Assembly (NCBI GenBank): GCA_963798775.1
Contig: CAWCUK010000003.1
Coordinates: forward strand, 124,001-188,000
From: CAWCUK01 sp963798775
GTDB lineage: Bacteria > Bacteroidota > Ignavibacteria > Ignavibacteriales > Ignavibacteriaceae
Reading direction: 5' to 3'
Length of the DNA stretch: 64,000 bases
The notes beneath the pieces were generated by a model. That model was not told where the DNA came from. It did no database searches and saw nothing but the letters and a program-made list of their open reading frames with translations. Made by a program: the position numbers and the translations under genes. Shown one piece after another: positions 34,530-44,462 of this stretch (positions within the stretch are counted from its first letter, which is position 1; each line of letters starts with the position of its first letter).

Positions 34530-37500
34530 CTAATCATCCTGTTCTTTATATAAACTAATAGGGAAAATGGCGTGAATAACTGTTCCTTTGCCAATAGAAC
34601 TATTTATTTCCAATTTTCCGCCTATAAGTTCTACCCTTTCCTGCATTCCAAGAACACCTATGCTTGATCCTCCGGCGGCTTTTACTCTTGCCCGGTTTAC
34701 TTCAAATCCTTTCCCGTTATCATATATTTTCAAATGAAGTTCTTCGTCTCTCAATTTAAGTTCTATTTTAATTTGTGTTGCCTCAGAATGCCGGATTATA
34801 TTTGTAATTGCTTCTTGTGTAACACGGTAACAGGTTATTTCTAAATTCGGCGGCAGGTGCTTCGGTAAATCTTCGGCTACAAGTTTAGCGGAAATATTTG
34901 CGCGCTGTGTTTGTTTATCAACATACCATCTTAACGCGGGAAGCAATCCTAAATCATCGAGCATTGAAGGCCGCAGGTTTAAAGAAAGATTGCGGGACCT
35001 GGTTCAAAGTAAACTCCACTAATTCAATATCATCTTTTAAACGTTCCTTAAATTTGGAATGGTCTTTAAAATTTATAGCGGATTGAAGATTTATTTTAAC
35101 CGCGGTTAAGGATTGTCCTATTTCATCATGAAGTTCACGCGCGATGTGTCTGCGTTCGGTTTCCTGTACATGAAGCAGACGGCGCGAAAGTTTTTTTAAT
35201 CTTTCCCGTGCTTCGTTAATCTCTTTAAATAATTTTTCTCTTTCTTTTTCTATTTGTTTTTTTTCTGAAATATCTCTTACAACACTTATCGCGTTCTTCC
35301 ATTCACCTTTATCATCTTTAATTAAAGTAACGGTATTTTCTGTATTAATAATTTTACCGTTTTTATGTTTCATAATAAATTCTGTTTTGAATATACCGTA
35401 CTTTTCTAAAATAGGATCACTTTCCGAAGCAAACTCAATAAAATGCTCTTTATCGATATGTAAAAATTCTGTTGTTCTGCCTATCACCTCATCTTCGGAA
35501 TAGCCGAAAACTGTCTGCACAGCGGAATTACAAGTTAAAATAGTACGATTACCGGGTTCAATCACAAAAATAGCGTCGGCTAGCCCTTCAAAAGTACTTT
35601 CCAGCATTACCTTTGTTGAGTTTAATTCTTCAAAAGTTTTTATTCTTTCGGTTATATCATGAAGAACAAATTGAACCGATTTTAGATTATTATAATTTAC
35701 TTCGGTAGCGGAAGATTCAACCAGAATAGTGGAACCGTCAATCCTAACTAATTTTAATTCGGTTGTTGGAACTTCCATGCCTTTACTTAATGAAATAAAT
35801 CTCTCGTTAATAAGTCCTGCAGATTCAGGATGAATAAATTCCTCTAATCGTTTGCCGATAACTTGATTTGGTTTCTCGGCACCTAAAAGCTGCAGACCGG
35901 CGCTATTAATAAATACGATAATTCCGTTAGTGTAAACTCCTACAGCGTCAGGGGAAAGTTCTATAAGTAAGCGATATTTTTCTTCACTTTCGCGAAGCGC
36001 AAGTTCCATTTTTTTACGCTTAGTAATATCTTCAAAAGTTGTGTCCACTTGAAAAGGCCTATCTTCACCGGGATGAAAAATCGGTACGGAATTAATATTT
36101 ATCCATTTATGTTCGTTTGTTTTTGGGTTCATTACACCCATTACAACATTTTTTACTTCTCGGCCCAATTCCAAAGCGATAATAGCGGGATGCTTATCGT
36201 CCTCAAAAAATGTCCCGTCTTCATAGATTGCCTTTCCGTCATCGGAAATAGATTTTTTGCCCTGCATTTGTTCCAGCGAAACTCCTAAAATCTTTTCCGC
36301 CGCGGGATTAGCCGCTATAATTTTTCCGTCAGGATTTTGATAAACAACTCCCTGAATCATTGTTTCGAATAAAGTGCGATGCTTTAACTCTGACTGACGA
36401 AGATTTTCTTCTGCTTTTTTCCTTTCAGAAATATTTCTTATAATCGCTTGAAAATTCCCTTCGTCTAAAACTCTTATACTTATTTCCGCCATAAAGGATG
36501 AACCGTCTTTTCTAATCATTTCCCGTTCAAATAACACGCTTCGTTTTTCATAATTTGCTTTTAGGATATCTTTAACTTTTTCTTTTTGTCCCTCCGGATA
36601 AGTCTCTTTTACATTTAGTTTGAGCAGTTCATCATATTTGTAACCAAGCAATTCGCACGCTTTATTATTTACTAGTAAAATATTCCCGCTTTTATCCGTT
36701 AATAAAATCGCGTCGCCCGCTTGATTAATTAGTGAACGATATTTTTGTTCGCTTTCTTTTAAGGAATTTTCAGCGAGAACTTTTTCTGTAATATTAGTAC
36801 TTATAACAATAGCGCCGATTATTTCGCCTTCTAAATATATTGGAGCGGCGGCGCATCTTAATATTATTTCCTCATTAGATTTATTCTTTTGAATTATTAT
36901 TTCTTCCGATAATGATTCTCCTTTTAGAGCTCTGAAGAAAGCTCTTTGTTTGGGATTAATGAACTTATTCGTTTTTAAAGAAAGAACTGAAAGTCCTTCA
37001 TTTTTAGAAAATATCTCATTATCTAATTCCTCAATTGAATTAAAGCCAAAAAGATTTAAGGCAAGAGAATTGGCTTTTAAAATCCCATTTATGTTCCCGA
37101 TGTAAATACCGTCCGGCAAGCTTTCGAAAACTGCGTCTAGTTCGGCGGCATATTTTTTAGTTGACGCTAAAAGATTTTCCCGTTCCTGCTCAAATTTCTT
37201 TCTTTCTGTAACATCATGACTAATAAATTGAACTGCATTTTTCTCTTCGAATTTAAAAGGAATTGCAACTGATTCAACTATCATAATTGAACCATCCGGC
37301 CGTATTATTTTTAATTCTGTATGTGAAGCCGTTTTCCCTTTTTCTAAATCGGAAATTCTTTTTCTAAATTCTTTTCTTGAATCGGGATGAATAACTTCCT
37401 GAAGTTTTCTTCCTATTAATTCTTTTGGTTCTCCACGGCCGAATAATTTAGCACCTGCCGAATTGATAAATAAAAGTTTGCCCCTATAATGGATGCCTAT

Positions 37501-39006
37501 AGCGTCCGGTGAAAGTTCAACAAGTTCTCTATATCTCGCTTCGGAATCTTGAAGTTCTTTTTCGGTAATTTTTCTTTCGGTTATATCTCGGGCCACTAAA
37601 ATAAGTCCGCTTCTTTTATTCTCGTCATAAGCTATTTCTCTAAGAGTTACTTCCGCGTAAAACGGATTTCCGTTTTTCTTTTTAAGCTGAATTTCTCTTT
37701 TATAAGCGCCGTTTTCATTTAACTCTAAAAGTGCTTCTTCGGTAAAAATTTTAAATTTCTGCCTATCGTAAAAAAGAAAATCAATTTTCTTATCGATAAT
37801 TTCTTCCTGGGAATAGTTGAAAATTTCTTCCGAAACAGGATTGCTTCCGATAATCTTATTAGTTGCTTCATCTACCACTAAAACCGCTTCATCTAGGCTG
37901 GCGAAGATTGTGCGAAAAAGAATATTTGTAGATTTTAATTCTTCTTCTACATTTTTTCTTTGGTTTACTTCATTTAATAATTTCTGTTTCTGAAGTTCCG
38001 CATTATTAAACAATCGTGTATTTTCAATTGCAATAGCAATATGGTTCGCGACAGTTTGTAAATACTCAAGATCGCTTTCAGAAAAATATCTAACATGTTT
38101 TTGAGTATATATACCTATTATTCCCAAAACTCTTTCATTTATTAATAAAGGCGCGCCTGCGTACGAAGAAAAAATATATTCATTTTTTTTATTTAAAAAT
38201 CTGGCGGTAATCGGATGATGTTTAGCTTCGGGAATACTTACCGGCCGGCCTGATTTTAAAATTTGCTCAGATAATCCTTTAATAGAAAGCCGCGGATGAA
38301 GCACTCTTTTATCTATCCCCGCGCTTGCAAGCAGAATAAGCTGGTTTCCTTCTATTAGTCTAATTACGCATGCATCAACATCAAAAGCTTTTTTTACTTG
38401 CTCTACCATTTGATAAGCGAGAGTTTCAATATTTTTTTTGCCTATAATTGCGGAAGTAAGTTCCGATAAAAGATGAAGTTTCTCATGCCTTTCTTTTAAT
38501 ACCCGCTCCATTCCTTTTCTTTGTGAAATATCGCGCGCGCTATTTGCGGCACCTATAATAATTCCGTGTTCATTTTTTACAGGAGATATGGTTATAAATA
38601 CTTCTACTTCGGATTTATCTTTTCTTAATCTTATTGTTTCAAAAGGTTCTACATTTTGGCCGTTCCTTATCTTTTTTAGAACTTGAAACAGCTCATCTTT
38701 TTTTTCGGGTGGGCAAATAATTGAAATTGTCCGGCCGAGTATTTCAGATTCTTTATAACCATAAATTCTTTCCGCTCCTACATTCCAGCTGATAATAATT
38801 CCTTCAAGAGTAGTGCCTACTACAGCATCGTAAGTAGATTCTTCAACTGCCGCAAGATTGAATAATTCTTTTTCCTTCAGCTCATTCCATTTCCGTATCG
38901 CGGGAATTTTTTTATTCTTCTCGTTCTGATCCGAAGATAAAATTTTAATTGCGGCAATAAGCTCCGGTTTAGTCATATTTTCGAAATTATTGTGTTTCAC
39001 AACCAC
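34530..39006 (-). CDS. Multi-PAS/GAF HisKA_3 histidine kinase (one frameshift)
   Basis: About 1490 residues with no membrane segment. Domain order: PAS (about 50-170), GAF (about 180-345), then seven PAS domains (about 360-485, 490-610, 620-750, 755-870, 875-1005, 1010-1130, 1135-1250), each ending in a D-(I/V)-(T/S)-x-(R/K)-K type linker. HisKA_3 follows with phospho-His in RRHIARELHDEIGQSLTAVK, then a HATPase (VTQEAITNIIRHSEA, YDNGKGFEV, GVLGMQERVELIGGKLEI). One extra C near 34998 (GGTCCCGC where GGTCCGC gives NQVRNLSLNLRPSML) breaks the frame; the span fits a single insertion. A cytoplasmic sensor integrating several signals; heme or flavin binding in any PAS cannot be judged by eye. Confidence 0.92.
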
Positions 39007-39600
39007 TTATAAACTTTATATTATTTAATCCCTTAAAAATCTTCGTTTATTAGGGTAAAAAATGAAAAATTAAAAATCAGGAAATAATGAGAAATGTTCT
39101 TTTTCGGGATAAAGAAAAGCCTCTTTAAAAATTTTCCTATCTAACCCTACCAGGCTCAATAGTCATAAAATATTTAGCTGTTAAAATCTTCAAATGAATT
39201 TAATTATTGTGCAATTAAATAATGATGATATAACTCAATTATAATCGCAGCTGTTGGTAGGGAAAGCAAAATATTCTTGTCACGAAATATATTCGTCCAT
39301 ACAATTCTTTAATTGTTAAATAATTGCTGAAAATTACATTCAATTTTTATGGCATTTATATTGTTTTTAGTATTTCGTATAAATTATATAATTAAGAATT
39401 GTTAAAGGAAAGATTTCTAATTTCTTTGAAGATCAATATCACAATCAATAGTTGAGAGTAAGATTTATTGATATTTAAGTGATTGTAAAAACAAAGACCA
39501 ATAAAATATTTGTATACTTTTGGAAAACTAAAATCTGCACAAATATTTCCAGAACACAAAAAAGAACTACTTGCGATACGATAATTAGGAAGGGTTGCTT
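39007..39600. other. Divergent intergenic region between the two kinase operons
   Basis: 594 bp, very AT-rich, no gene or RNA seen. It must hold the promoters of both divergent kinase genes. A sigma-54-like sequence TGGCAT-N5-TTGT (39350-39364) is imperfect at -12. An 8-base inverted pair CCCTACCA/TGGTAGGG (39145-39152, 39255-39262) is probably chance. Confidence 0.5.
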
Positions 39601-41958
39601 ATGAATGAATTTTCACAAATAATAGAAAATTTTAAAAAGTATAAAATAAATTCTCTTTTACATGATATGGGAGAATTTTCAAAATCCAAAAAAAATGAAA
39701 TAACCGGTTTAACCGAAACAAAAACGAATGAAGTTCAACCTCACTCATATATTAAGATTGATGAAGAAGGTAAAATAATAGAATGTATTAGTAAAGCTTT
39801 TTCCGAGTTAAAATTGACAAAAGATTCTGTTATAGGTAAAAAACTTTGCGATATTCTGCCTGCCGAGGTAAAGTCAAAAGTATTACGAACAATTTTTACA
39901 GTTTCCAAAACTAATTCTTCATTAAAGGATTATTATTCATTTACAATAAATGATCATACAATTTTGTTTGAAGTACGATTTCTTCCCTCTGAAAAAAAAC
40001 AGCTTGTATTGGTTTTAAATGAAATTACTTCAGAACAAAAAATACAGAGTTCTTTAACTTCTTCGGAAGTTAAGTTCTTTTCCGTGTGGGAAAATTCGTT
40101 TGACGGAATGCGACTGCTTGATATAAACGGAAATATTGTAGCGGTTAATAGCGCGTTCTGCAAAATGATAGGCCGTAAACGAGAAGATATTTTAGGAAAA
40201 CCTTTTTATTCAGTTTGTAGAAATTCTCCCAATGAAGATATCGAGGAATATTTCCAATTATTCAAAAAGCCGATAGTAAAAAGTAAATTCGGATCAACAT
40301 TTGAAAGAGAGTTAATAAATAGCTCGGGAAAATTAATTTATGTTGAAGGTAAGCATGATTTTATTGATACGCATGACGGAAATAATTATCTGTTAACAAT
40401 TTTTAAAGATATATCGGAACGTAAAGAAAATGAAAAATTAAAATCGCTTTTGAATCAGAATAAAAAAAATGAAGCCCCCAAAACCGAAACAGAAAAAGCT
40501 TTAAAAATAAGTGAAGAAAAATATAAAGTATTAGTTGAAGCTTCTCCTAATGCTATTGTAATGATGAATTTAAAAGGGGAAGTAGTAATGGCCAATAAAA
40601 AAATGGCCAAATTATTCGGATACAGAAAAACAGAAGAAGCAATAGGAAAAAACGCTTATGATTTTGTTATACCGAAAGAAAGAAAACATATAAGAAGATA
40701 TATAAGAGGCGCTTTTCAGCAAGGAAGTCTTAAAGAAATAGAATTTGTTTTATTCAGAGAAGACCGCTCACAATTTCCCGCTGAAATTAATATTTCACTT
40801 CTTCGGGATATTAAACAAAAACCTTATGCTCTAATCGTTGTTATTAAAGATATTTCGAAAAGAAAAATAGCCGAGAACGCACTAAGAAATTCCGAGGCCC
40901 GGTTTAGGGCGGTTTGGGAAAGTTCAATAAACGGAATGAGAGTTTCGGATGCTTGGGGAAATACTGTGGCTGTTAATAAAGCTTTTTGTGAACTTGTTGA
41001 TATGGAAGAAAAAGATATTATAGGAAAACCTTTTTATGAAATTTATCAAACAGATGAAAATATTGACAGAAAAGAATACTTACGCTTCTCCCAAGAAAGA
41101 CTTTTAAATAGAAAAATAGAAACTCACAGGCAGGTAAAGTCAACTTTTCGTTCAGGCAAAACTGTCGATTTAGAAGTTACATATTCACTAATGGAAGTTG
41201 AAAAAGATGAGCCTTTGCTGCTTTCAATTTTCCATGATATAACACACAGAAAAAAAGTGGAAGAAAATTTAAGACATTCGGAAAAGCTTGCGGCAATAGG
41301 AAAAATGGCGGCATATCTTTCGCATGAAATAAAAACTCCGCTGGCAACCATAGAAATGAATATTGATATGCTTAAAAGAGGCCTTATGCTCTCGCGCAAA
41401 AAACAGCGAAGTTTTGAAATAGTACAGAAAGAAGTTAAGAGATTAGACAAATTATTGAAGAATGTGTTGCAATTTTCACGTCAAGTTGATGTAGTTTATG
41501 TTAATTTAAATTTATCCAAATTGATAGGCGATATTAAAGAATTTTTAAATCCGACATTAATTGAGAGAGAAATTTCACTAGTTAATAATGTGGATTTGTT
41601 AATTCAAGGCGACTATCAAAAGCTTCAAACTGTTTTACTTCATCTTATAGAAAATTCTGTTGAAGCTATTTCGAATAATGGAATAATTGAAGTTTATAGC
41701 AAAATTGATGAGGAAAATAATTCCGCTTCTCTGTTTATTAAAGATTCGGGGAGCGGTATTCCGGATAATAAACAAATTTTTGATCCTTTTTATACAACAA
41801 AAACTGCGGGTACCGGGTTAGGATTAGCGATTGCGCAAAAAAATATTGAACAGCACGACGGCGCACTTAAATTAGTATCTTCTAAACCGGGTGAAACAAT
41901 TTTTGAAATAAAGTTTAATAATTATAAGTGTGAATATGGAAAAAATTTTAATAATTGA
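39601..41958 (+). CDS. PAS-domain histidine kinase, partner of the NtrC-type regulator
   Basis: 785 residues from the ATG at 39601, which is preceded by AGGAAGGG; a TTG two codons upstream is less likely. Four PAS domains (about 45-150, 150-280, 305-430, 430-555) end in ISERK/ISKRK/ITHRKK linkers. A HisKA domain with phospho-His in LSHEIKTPLATIEMN (about residue 575) and a HATPase (LLHLIENSVEAISNNG, FIKDSGSGIPD, FDPFYTTKTAGTGLGLAIAQ) follow. There is no membrane segment. The NtrB-like kinase core fits the sigma-54 activator encoded by the next gene, whose start overlaps this gene's end by 23 bp, so the two form a translationally coupled pair. Confidence 0.94.
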   Translation: MNEFSQIIENFKKYKINSLLHDMGEFSKSKKNEITGLTETKTNEVQPHSYIKIDEEGKIIECISKAFSELKLTKDSVIGKKLCDILPAEVKSKVLRTIFTVSKTNSSLKDYYSFTINDHTILFEVRFLPSEKKQLVLVLNEITSEQKIQSSLTSSEVKFFSVWENSFDGMRLLDINGNIVAVNSAFCKMIGRKREDILGKPFYSVCRNSPNEDIEEYFQLFKKPIVKSKFGSTFERELINSSGKLIYVEGKHDFIDTHDGNNYLLTIFKDISERKENEKLKSLLNQNKKNEAPKTETEKALKISEEKYKVLVEASPNAIVMMNLKGEVVMANKKMAKLFGYRKTEEAIGKNAYDFVIPKERKHIRRYIRGAFQQGSLKEIEFVLFREDRSQFPAEINISLLRDIKQKPYALIVVIKDISKRKIAENALRNSEARFRAVWESSINGMRVSDAWGNTVAVNKAFCELVDMEEKDIIGKPFYEIYQTDENIDRKEYLRFSQERLLNRKIETHRQVKSTFRSGKTVDLEVTYSLMEVEKDEPLLLSIFHDITHRKKVEENLRHSEKLAAIGKMAAYLSHEIKTPLATIEMNIDMLKRGLMLSRKKQRSFEIVQKEVKRLDKLLKNVLQFSRQVDVVYVNLNLSKLIGDIKEFLNPTLIEREISLVNNVDLLIQGDYQKLQTVLLHLIENSVEAISNNGIIEVYSKIDEENNSASLFIKDSGSGIPDNKQIFDPFYTTKTAGTGLGLAIAQKNIEQHDGALKLVSSKPGETIFEIKFNNYKCEYGKNFNN

Positions 41959-43291
41959 TGACGATGACGCTTTCGGGGAAACATTAGATATTTATCTCTC
42001 CGAATTTTATGAAACTAGTCGTGCATTAAACGGTAAAGAGGGAATTGAGAAGTTAGAGCAGGATCCCCCGGATTTAGTATTAACCGATTTAAAAATGCCT
42101 CACTCAAGCGGCCTTGACGTGCTTTCGTACGTAAAAAAAATGGATAAAAATATTCAAGTGGTTTTAATAACGGCGTTTGAAGATATGCAAACCACAATTA
42201 AAGCCATTCAGCTTGGCGCTTATGAATACATTGAAAAATCAATGGGGCTGGATAGAATTCGAAATATAATTGCGCGCGCTCTTGAAAGTAAAAAATTAAG
42301 TGAAAGATTAGACATAACTATTTCCGAAGATTCATACGAATACAGTATTGATAATACACTTGTCGGCAGTACGCCGCCCATGAAAGAAATTTATAAGAAA
42401 ATCGGAAAGATATCTTCTAATAATGTTAATGTGCTTCTGCAGGGAGAAAGCGGAACCGGTAAAGAATTAATAACTAAAATAATTCATTTTTCAGGTAAGA
42501 CAAAAGATCAACCTTTTGTTGCCGTAAATTGTACGGCTTTATCGGAATCTTTGTTGGAAAGTGAATTGTTCGGTCATGTTAAAGGCGCATTTACAGGCGC
42601 TATACGGGATAAAAAAGGTAAGTTTGAATTAGCCGGCGAAGGGACAATATTTTTAGATGAAATATCAGAAATCCCTTTAAATCTTCAGGTAAAGCTTTTA
42701 CGAGTTTTGCAGGAACGAGAATTTGAAAGAGTCGGCGGTGAAAATACAATTCCTATGAAAGCACGTGTAGTTACCGCAAGTAATAAAAATTTAGCAAAAA
42801 TGGTTGAGCAAGGCGAGTTCCGCGAAGATTTATATTATCGTTTAAAAGTTTTTACAATTGACGTTCCTCCATTAAGGGAGAGAAAAGAAGACATACCCAA
42901 ACTTGTAGTTTATTTTTTAAGAAAAATTAATAAAAATCTTCATAAGCATGTTTGGAAAATTCCTTATGATGTTATGGAAATGCTTCAAAACCATGAATGG
43001 GTAGGGAATGTAAGAGAGCTGGAAAATACTCTTGTACAGGCTGTTGTTCTTGCTAAAGGAGACGTGCTTGAAAAAGAATTTATACTGCTGAAGGAATCTG
43101 AACATAACAAAGAAGAAAAAACATTAAACACAAAAATGAGTCTTGCTGATATGGAAAGGCTTCATATTAAAGCTGTGCTTGATGAATTAAATTGGAATAA
43201 ACAAAAAGCTTGTAAAATTTTAGGTATCGCAAAAACAACACTCTATAATAAAATTGATGAATATGGTTTATCGGATATGCGCCAGCAGTAG
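41936..43291 (+). CDS. NtrC-family sigma-54-dependent response regulator
   Basis: 451 residues from the ATG at 41936 (MEKILIIDDDDAFGETL). Receiver: D-D-D-D near residues 8-11, phospho-Asp 51 in DLVLTDLKMP, Thr in VLITAF, Lys in YEYIEKS. The AAA+ domain has Walker A LLQGESGTGKEL, the GAFTGA sigma-54 contact loop (HVKGAFTGAIRDKKG), Walker B EGTIFLDEISE, and the arginine-finger region FREDLYYRLKVF. A Fis-type helix-turn-helix closes the protein (NWNKQKACKILGIAKTTLYN). All parts needed to activate sigma-54 polymerase are intact. It is coupled to the upstream kinase and directly precedes a sigma-54 promoter with an upstream dyad (43427-43528). Confidence 0.95.
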   Translation: MEKILIIDDDDAFGETLDIYLSEFYETSRALNGKEGIEKLEQDPPDLVLTDLKMPHSSGLDVLSYVKKMDKNIQVVLITAFEDMQTTIKAIQLGAYEYIEKSMGLDRIRNIIARALESKKLSERLDITISEDSYEYSIDNTLVGSTPPMKEIYKKIGKISSNNVNVLLQGESGTGKELITKIIHFSGKTKDQPFVAVNCTALSESLLESELFGHVKGAFTGAIRDKKGKFELAGEGTIFLDEISEIPLNLQVKLLRVLQEREFERVGGENTIPMKARVVTASNKNLAKMVEQGEFREDLYYRLKVFTIDVPPLRERKEDIPKLVVYFLRKINKNLHKHVWKIPYDVMEMLQNHEWVGNVRELENTLVQAVVLAKGDVLEKEFILLKESEHNKEEKTLNTKMSLADMERLHIKAVLDELNWNKQKACKILGIAKTTLYNKIDEYGLSDMRQQ

Positions 43292-43319
43292 CCGAAATTA
43301 AAACTCCATAAAAAGAACG

Positions 43320-43362
43320 GAAGGGTAAATACTGTTTAAGTGTTTATCCTTCTTTTATTTTA
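43320..43362 (+). terminator. Terminator of the kinase/NtrC operon
   Basis: GAAGGGTAAA (43320-43329) pairs with TTTATCCTTC (43343-43352), one G-U pair, 13-nt loop, then TTTTATTTT. Confidence 0.8.
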
Positions 43363-43426
43363 AAACATCTTTTAATACCTATACATTCCTTTAAAACTTC
43401 ACCTATTCAAAAATAAAACCACATTT

Positions 43427-43441
43427 TGCACGGTACGTTCA
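43427..43441. promoter_or_regulatory. Candidate enhancer dyad for the NtrC-type regulator, site 1
   Basis: TGCACGGTACGTTCA is an imperfect palindrome (TGxACGxxxCGTxCA). It begins 87 bp upstream of the sigma-54 promoter at 43514. A matching dyad with the same spacing occurs at 57990-58004. Flanking GATAT follows in both. Confidence 0.65.
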
Positions 43442-43513
43442 GATATTGGACTTCATGTAAGTATAATAAAAACAATTTCCTTAATATAACCGCCGTATAC
43501 GCAATATCTAATT

Positions 43514-43528
43514 TGGCACCCTTATTGC
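43514..43528 (+). promoter_or_regulatory. Sigma-54 (-24/-12) promoter of the CheW-like gene
   Basis: TGGCAC-CCTTA-TTGC matches the consensus TGGCAC-N5-TTGC at every defined position. It lies 37 bp before the ATG at 43566 and just downstream of the NtrC-type gene. Confidence 0.88.
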
Positions 43529-43565
43529 GTTCCCTAAAGAAATTAAAAAAAATGATTAAAAATTT

Positions 43566-44009
43566 ATGAATGAACATTCTTCAATGATAGACACGTTAAC
43601 AGGCTTAGTAATATTTGAGATTGCCGGAAAGGAATTTTGTGCAAATATACATGATATATCTGCGATCATAAATCCTAATCAATTAGGAGAAATAAATTCC
43701 GGCGCAACACAAGCCCAAATAAAAATAAATAATATTTCCGCTCCTCTTATAGATTTTAGAAAAATCTTTAGTCTGCACGAGGAACGGAAATCTGATGATG
43801 TTAGAATTTTGTTGTTGGAAATTCAATCTAGGTCGTTTGGGTTTTATGTTGAGCGGGTAAAAGAAACTCTTACTATGAGCAAAGAATTCAGAAATAATCT
43901 AAAATTTATTTCCGATGACGAAAATCCGTTTATAAGCGGTATACTTAAGTATGAAGGCCGAGATTTATACATGCCCAATTTTAATAAACTTATTGCTCAA
44001 CTTAACTGA
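43566..44009 (+). CDS. CheW-like domain protein
   Basis: 147 residues, a stand-alone CheW-like fold: GLVIFEIAGKEFCANIHDIS, the AIINPNQLGEI strand, NNISAPLIDFRKIFSL (the usual I-x-x-x-x-I-x-D-L-R block), ILLLEIQSRSFGFYVERVKE and the end ISGILKYEGRDLYMPNFNKL. CheW proteins link chemoreceptors to CheA-type kinases; no CheA or receptor is present in the window, so the partner is elsewhere or is the small protein that follows. It is expressed from a perfect sigma-54 promoter next to an NtrC-type gene. Confidence 0.85.
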   Translation: MNEHSSMIDTLTGLVIFEIAGKEFCANIHDISAIINPNQLGEINSGATQAQIKINNISAPLIDFRKIFSLHEERKSDDVRILLLEIQSRSFGFYVERVKETLTMSKEFRNNLKFISDDENPFISGILKYEGRDLYMPNFNKLIAQLN

Positions 44010-44017
44010 GAAATAAA

Positions 44018-44299
44018 ATGATAAATGTAAAAACAAAAAATAATATTAGCAGGAATGAAGGTCTGGTTAAAATGTTAGAGGACCTAAGTTTTGAAGACGC
44101 GGTATCGCATAGAATTCATTCCAGACTTTTTGAGATTCTCGGCTATATCTCAATTGCGAAAGATTTTAATAAAAATATGTCGAAAGAAGTTGAAGATTGC
44201 CTCAAACGAATTGAGGAAATAAGCAATACTTTAATTAACGAGTTACATACTACGATTGATTTTTATTCTAAAAAGAAAAAAGCCGGTAATTTAGGTTGA
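44018..44299 (+). CDS. Stand-alone kinase dimerisation (DHp)-like small protein
   Basis: 93 residues, all helical by appearance. SHRIHSRLFEILGYISIAK (residues 31-49) aligns with the phosphoacceptor helix of kinases of the L-(A/S)-H-E-x-N-N-x-L-x-x-I-L-G-Y type: the His and the I-L-G-Y keep their positions, while the Glu after His is Arg. A second helix follows (VEDCLKRIEEISNTLINELH). No ATP-binding domain is present. It could be a phosphorylatable or merely dimerising relic of a kinase. It starts 8 bp after the CheW-like gene, so it shares the sigma-54 promoter. Homology is inferred by eye only. Confidence 0.5.
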   Translation: MINVKTKNNISRNEGLVKMLEDLSFEDAVSHRIHSRLFEILGYISIAKDFNKNMSKEVEDCLKRIEEISNTLINELHTTIDFYSKKKKAGNLG

Positions 44300-44405
44300 T
44301 TATATTTTTCAACAGCACGGCAAAATTTGATCGGTTAATAAGCGGTTAAATTAACCTATTCGGGTTATCACATATTAAAAAATAATAATAAGTCGCCAAA
44401 TAAAA

Positions 44406-44420
44406 TGGGACTTACGTGGC
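44406..44420 (+). promoter_or_regulatory. Possible weak sigma-54 promoter of the polysaccharide operon
   Basis: TGGGAC-TTACG-TGGC keeps GG and GC at the correct spacing with two mismatches to consensus. It lies 42 bp before the first polysaccharide gene. No copy of the upstream dyad is found at the 87-bp position, so support is weak. Confidence 0.35.
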
Positions 44421-44462
44421 GAAGCACTATAAAAAATTACAAAAAAAATAGGTGAAGATAAA

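Noticed and set aside
39145..39262. CCCTACCA/TGGTAGGG inverted pair in the divergent kinase intergenic region
   Set aside because: Eight bases separated by about 100 bp are expected by chance in a region of this size.
39350..39364. Sigma-54 promoter before the PAS kinase gene
   Set aside because: TGGCAT-N5-TTGT lacks the -12 GC, lies about 240 bp from the start and has no dyad 87 bp upstream.
44312..44333. Third copy of the TGCAC-N5-GTTC dyad upstream of the polysaccharide operon
   Set aside because: The reverse strand has TTTTGC and a GTTGA, but the half-site spacing and sequence do not match, and the distance to the weak promoter differs.
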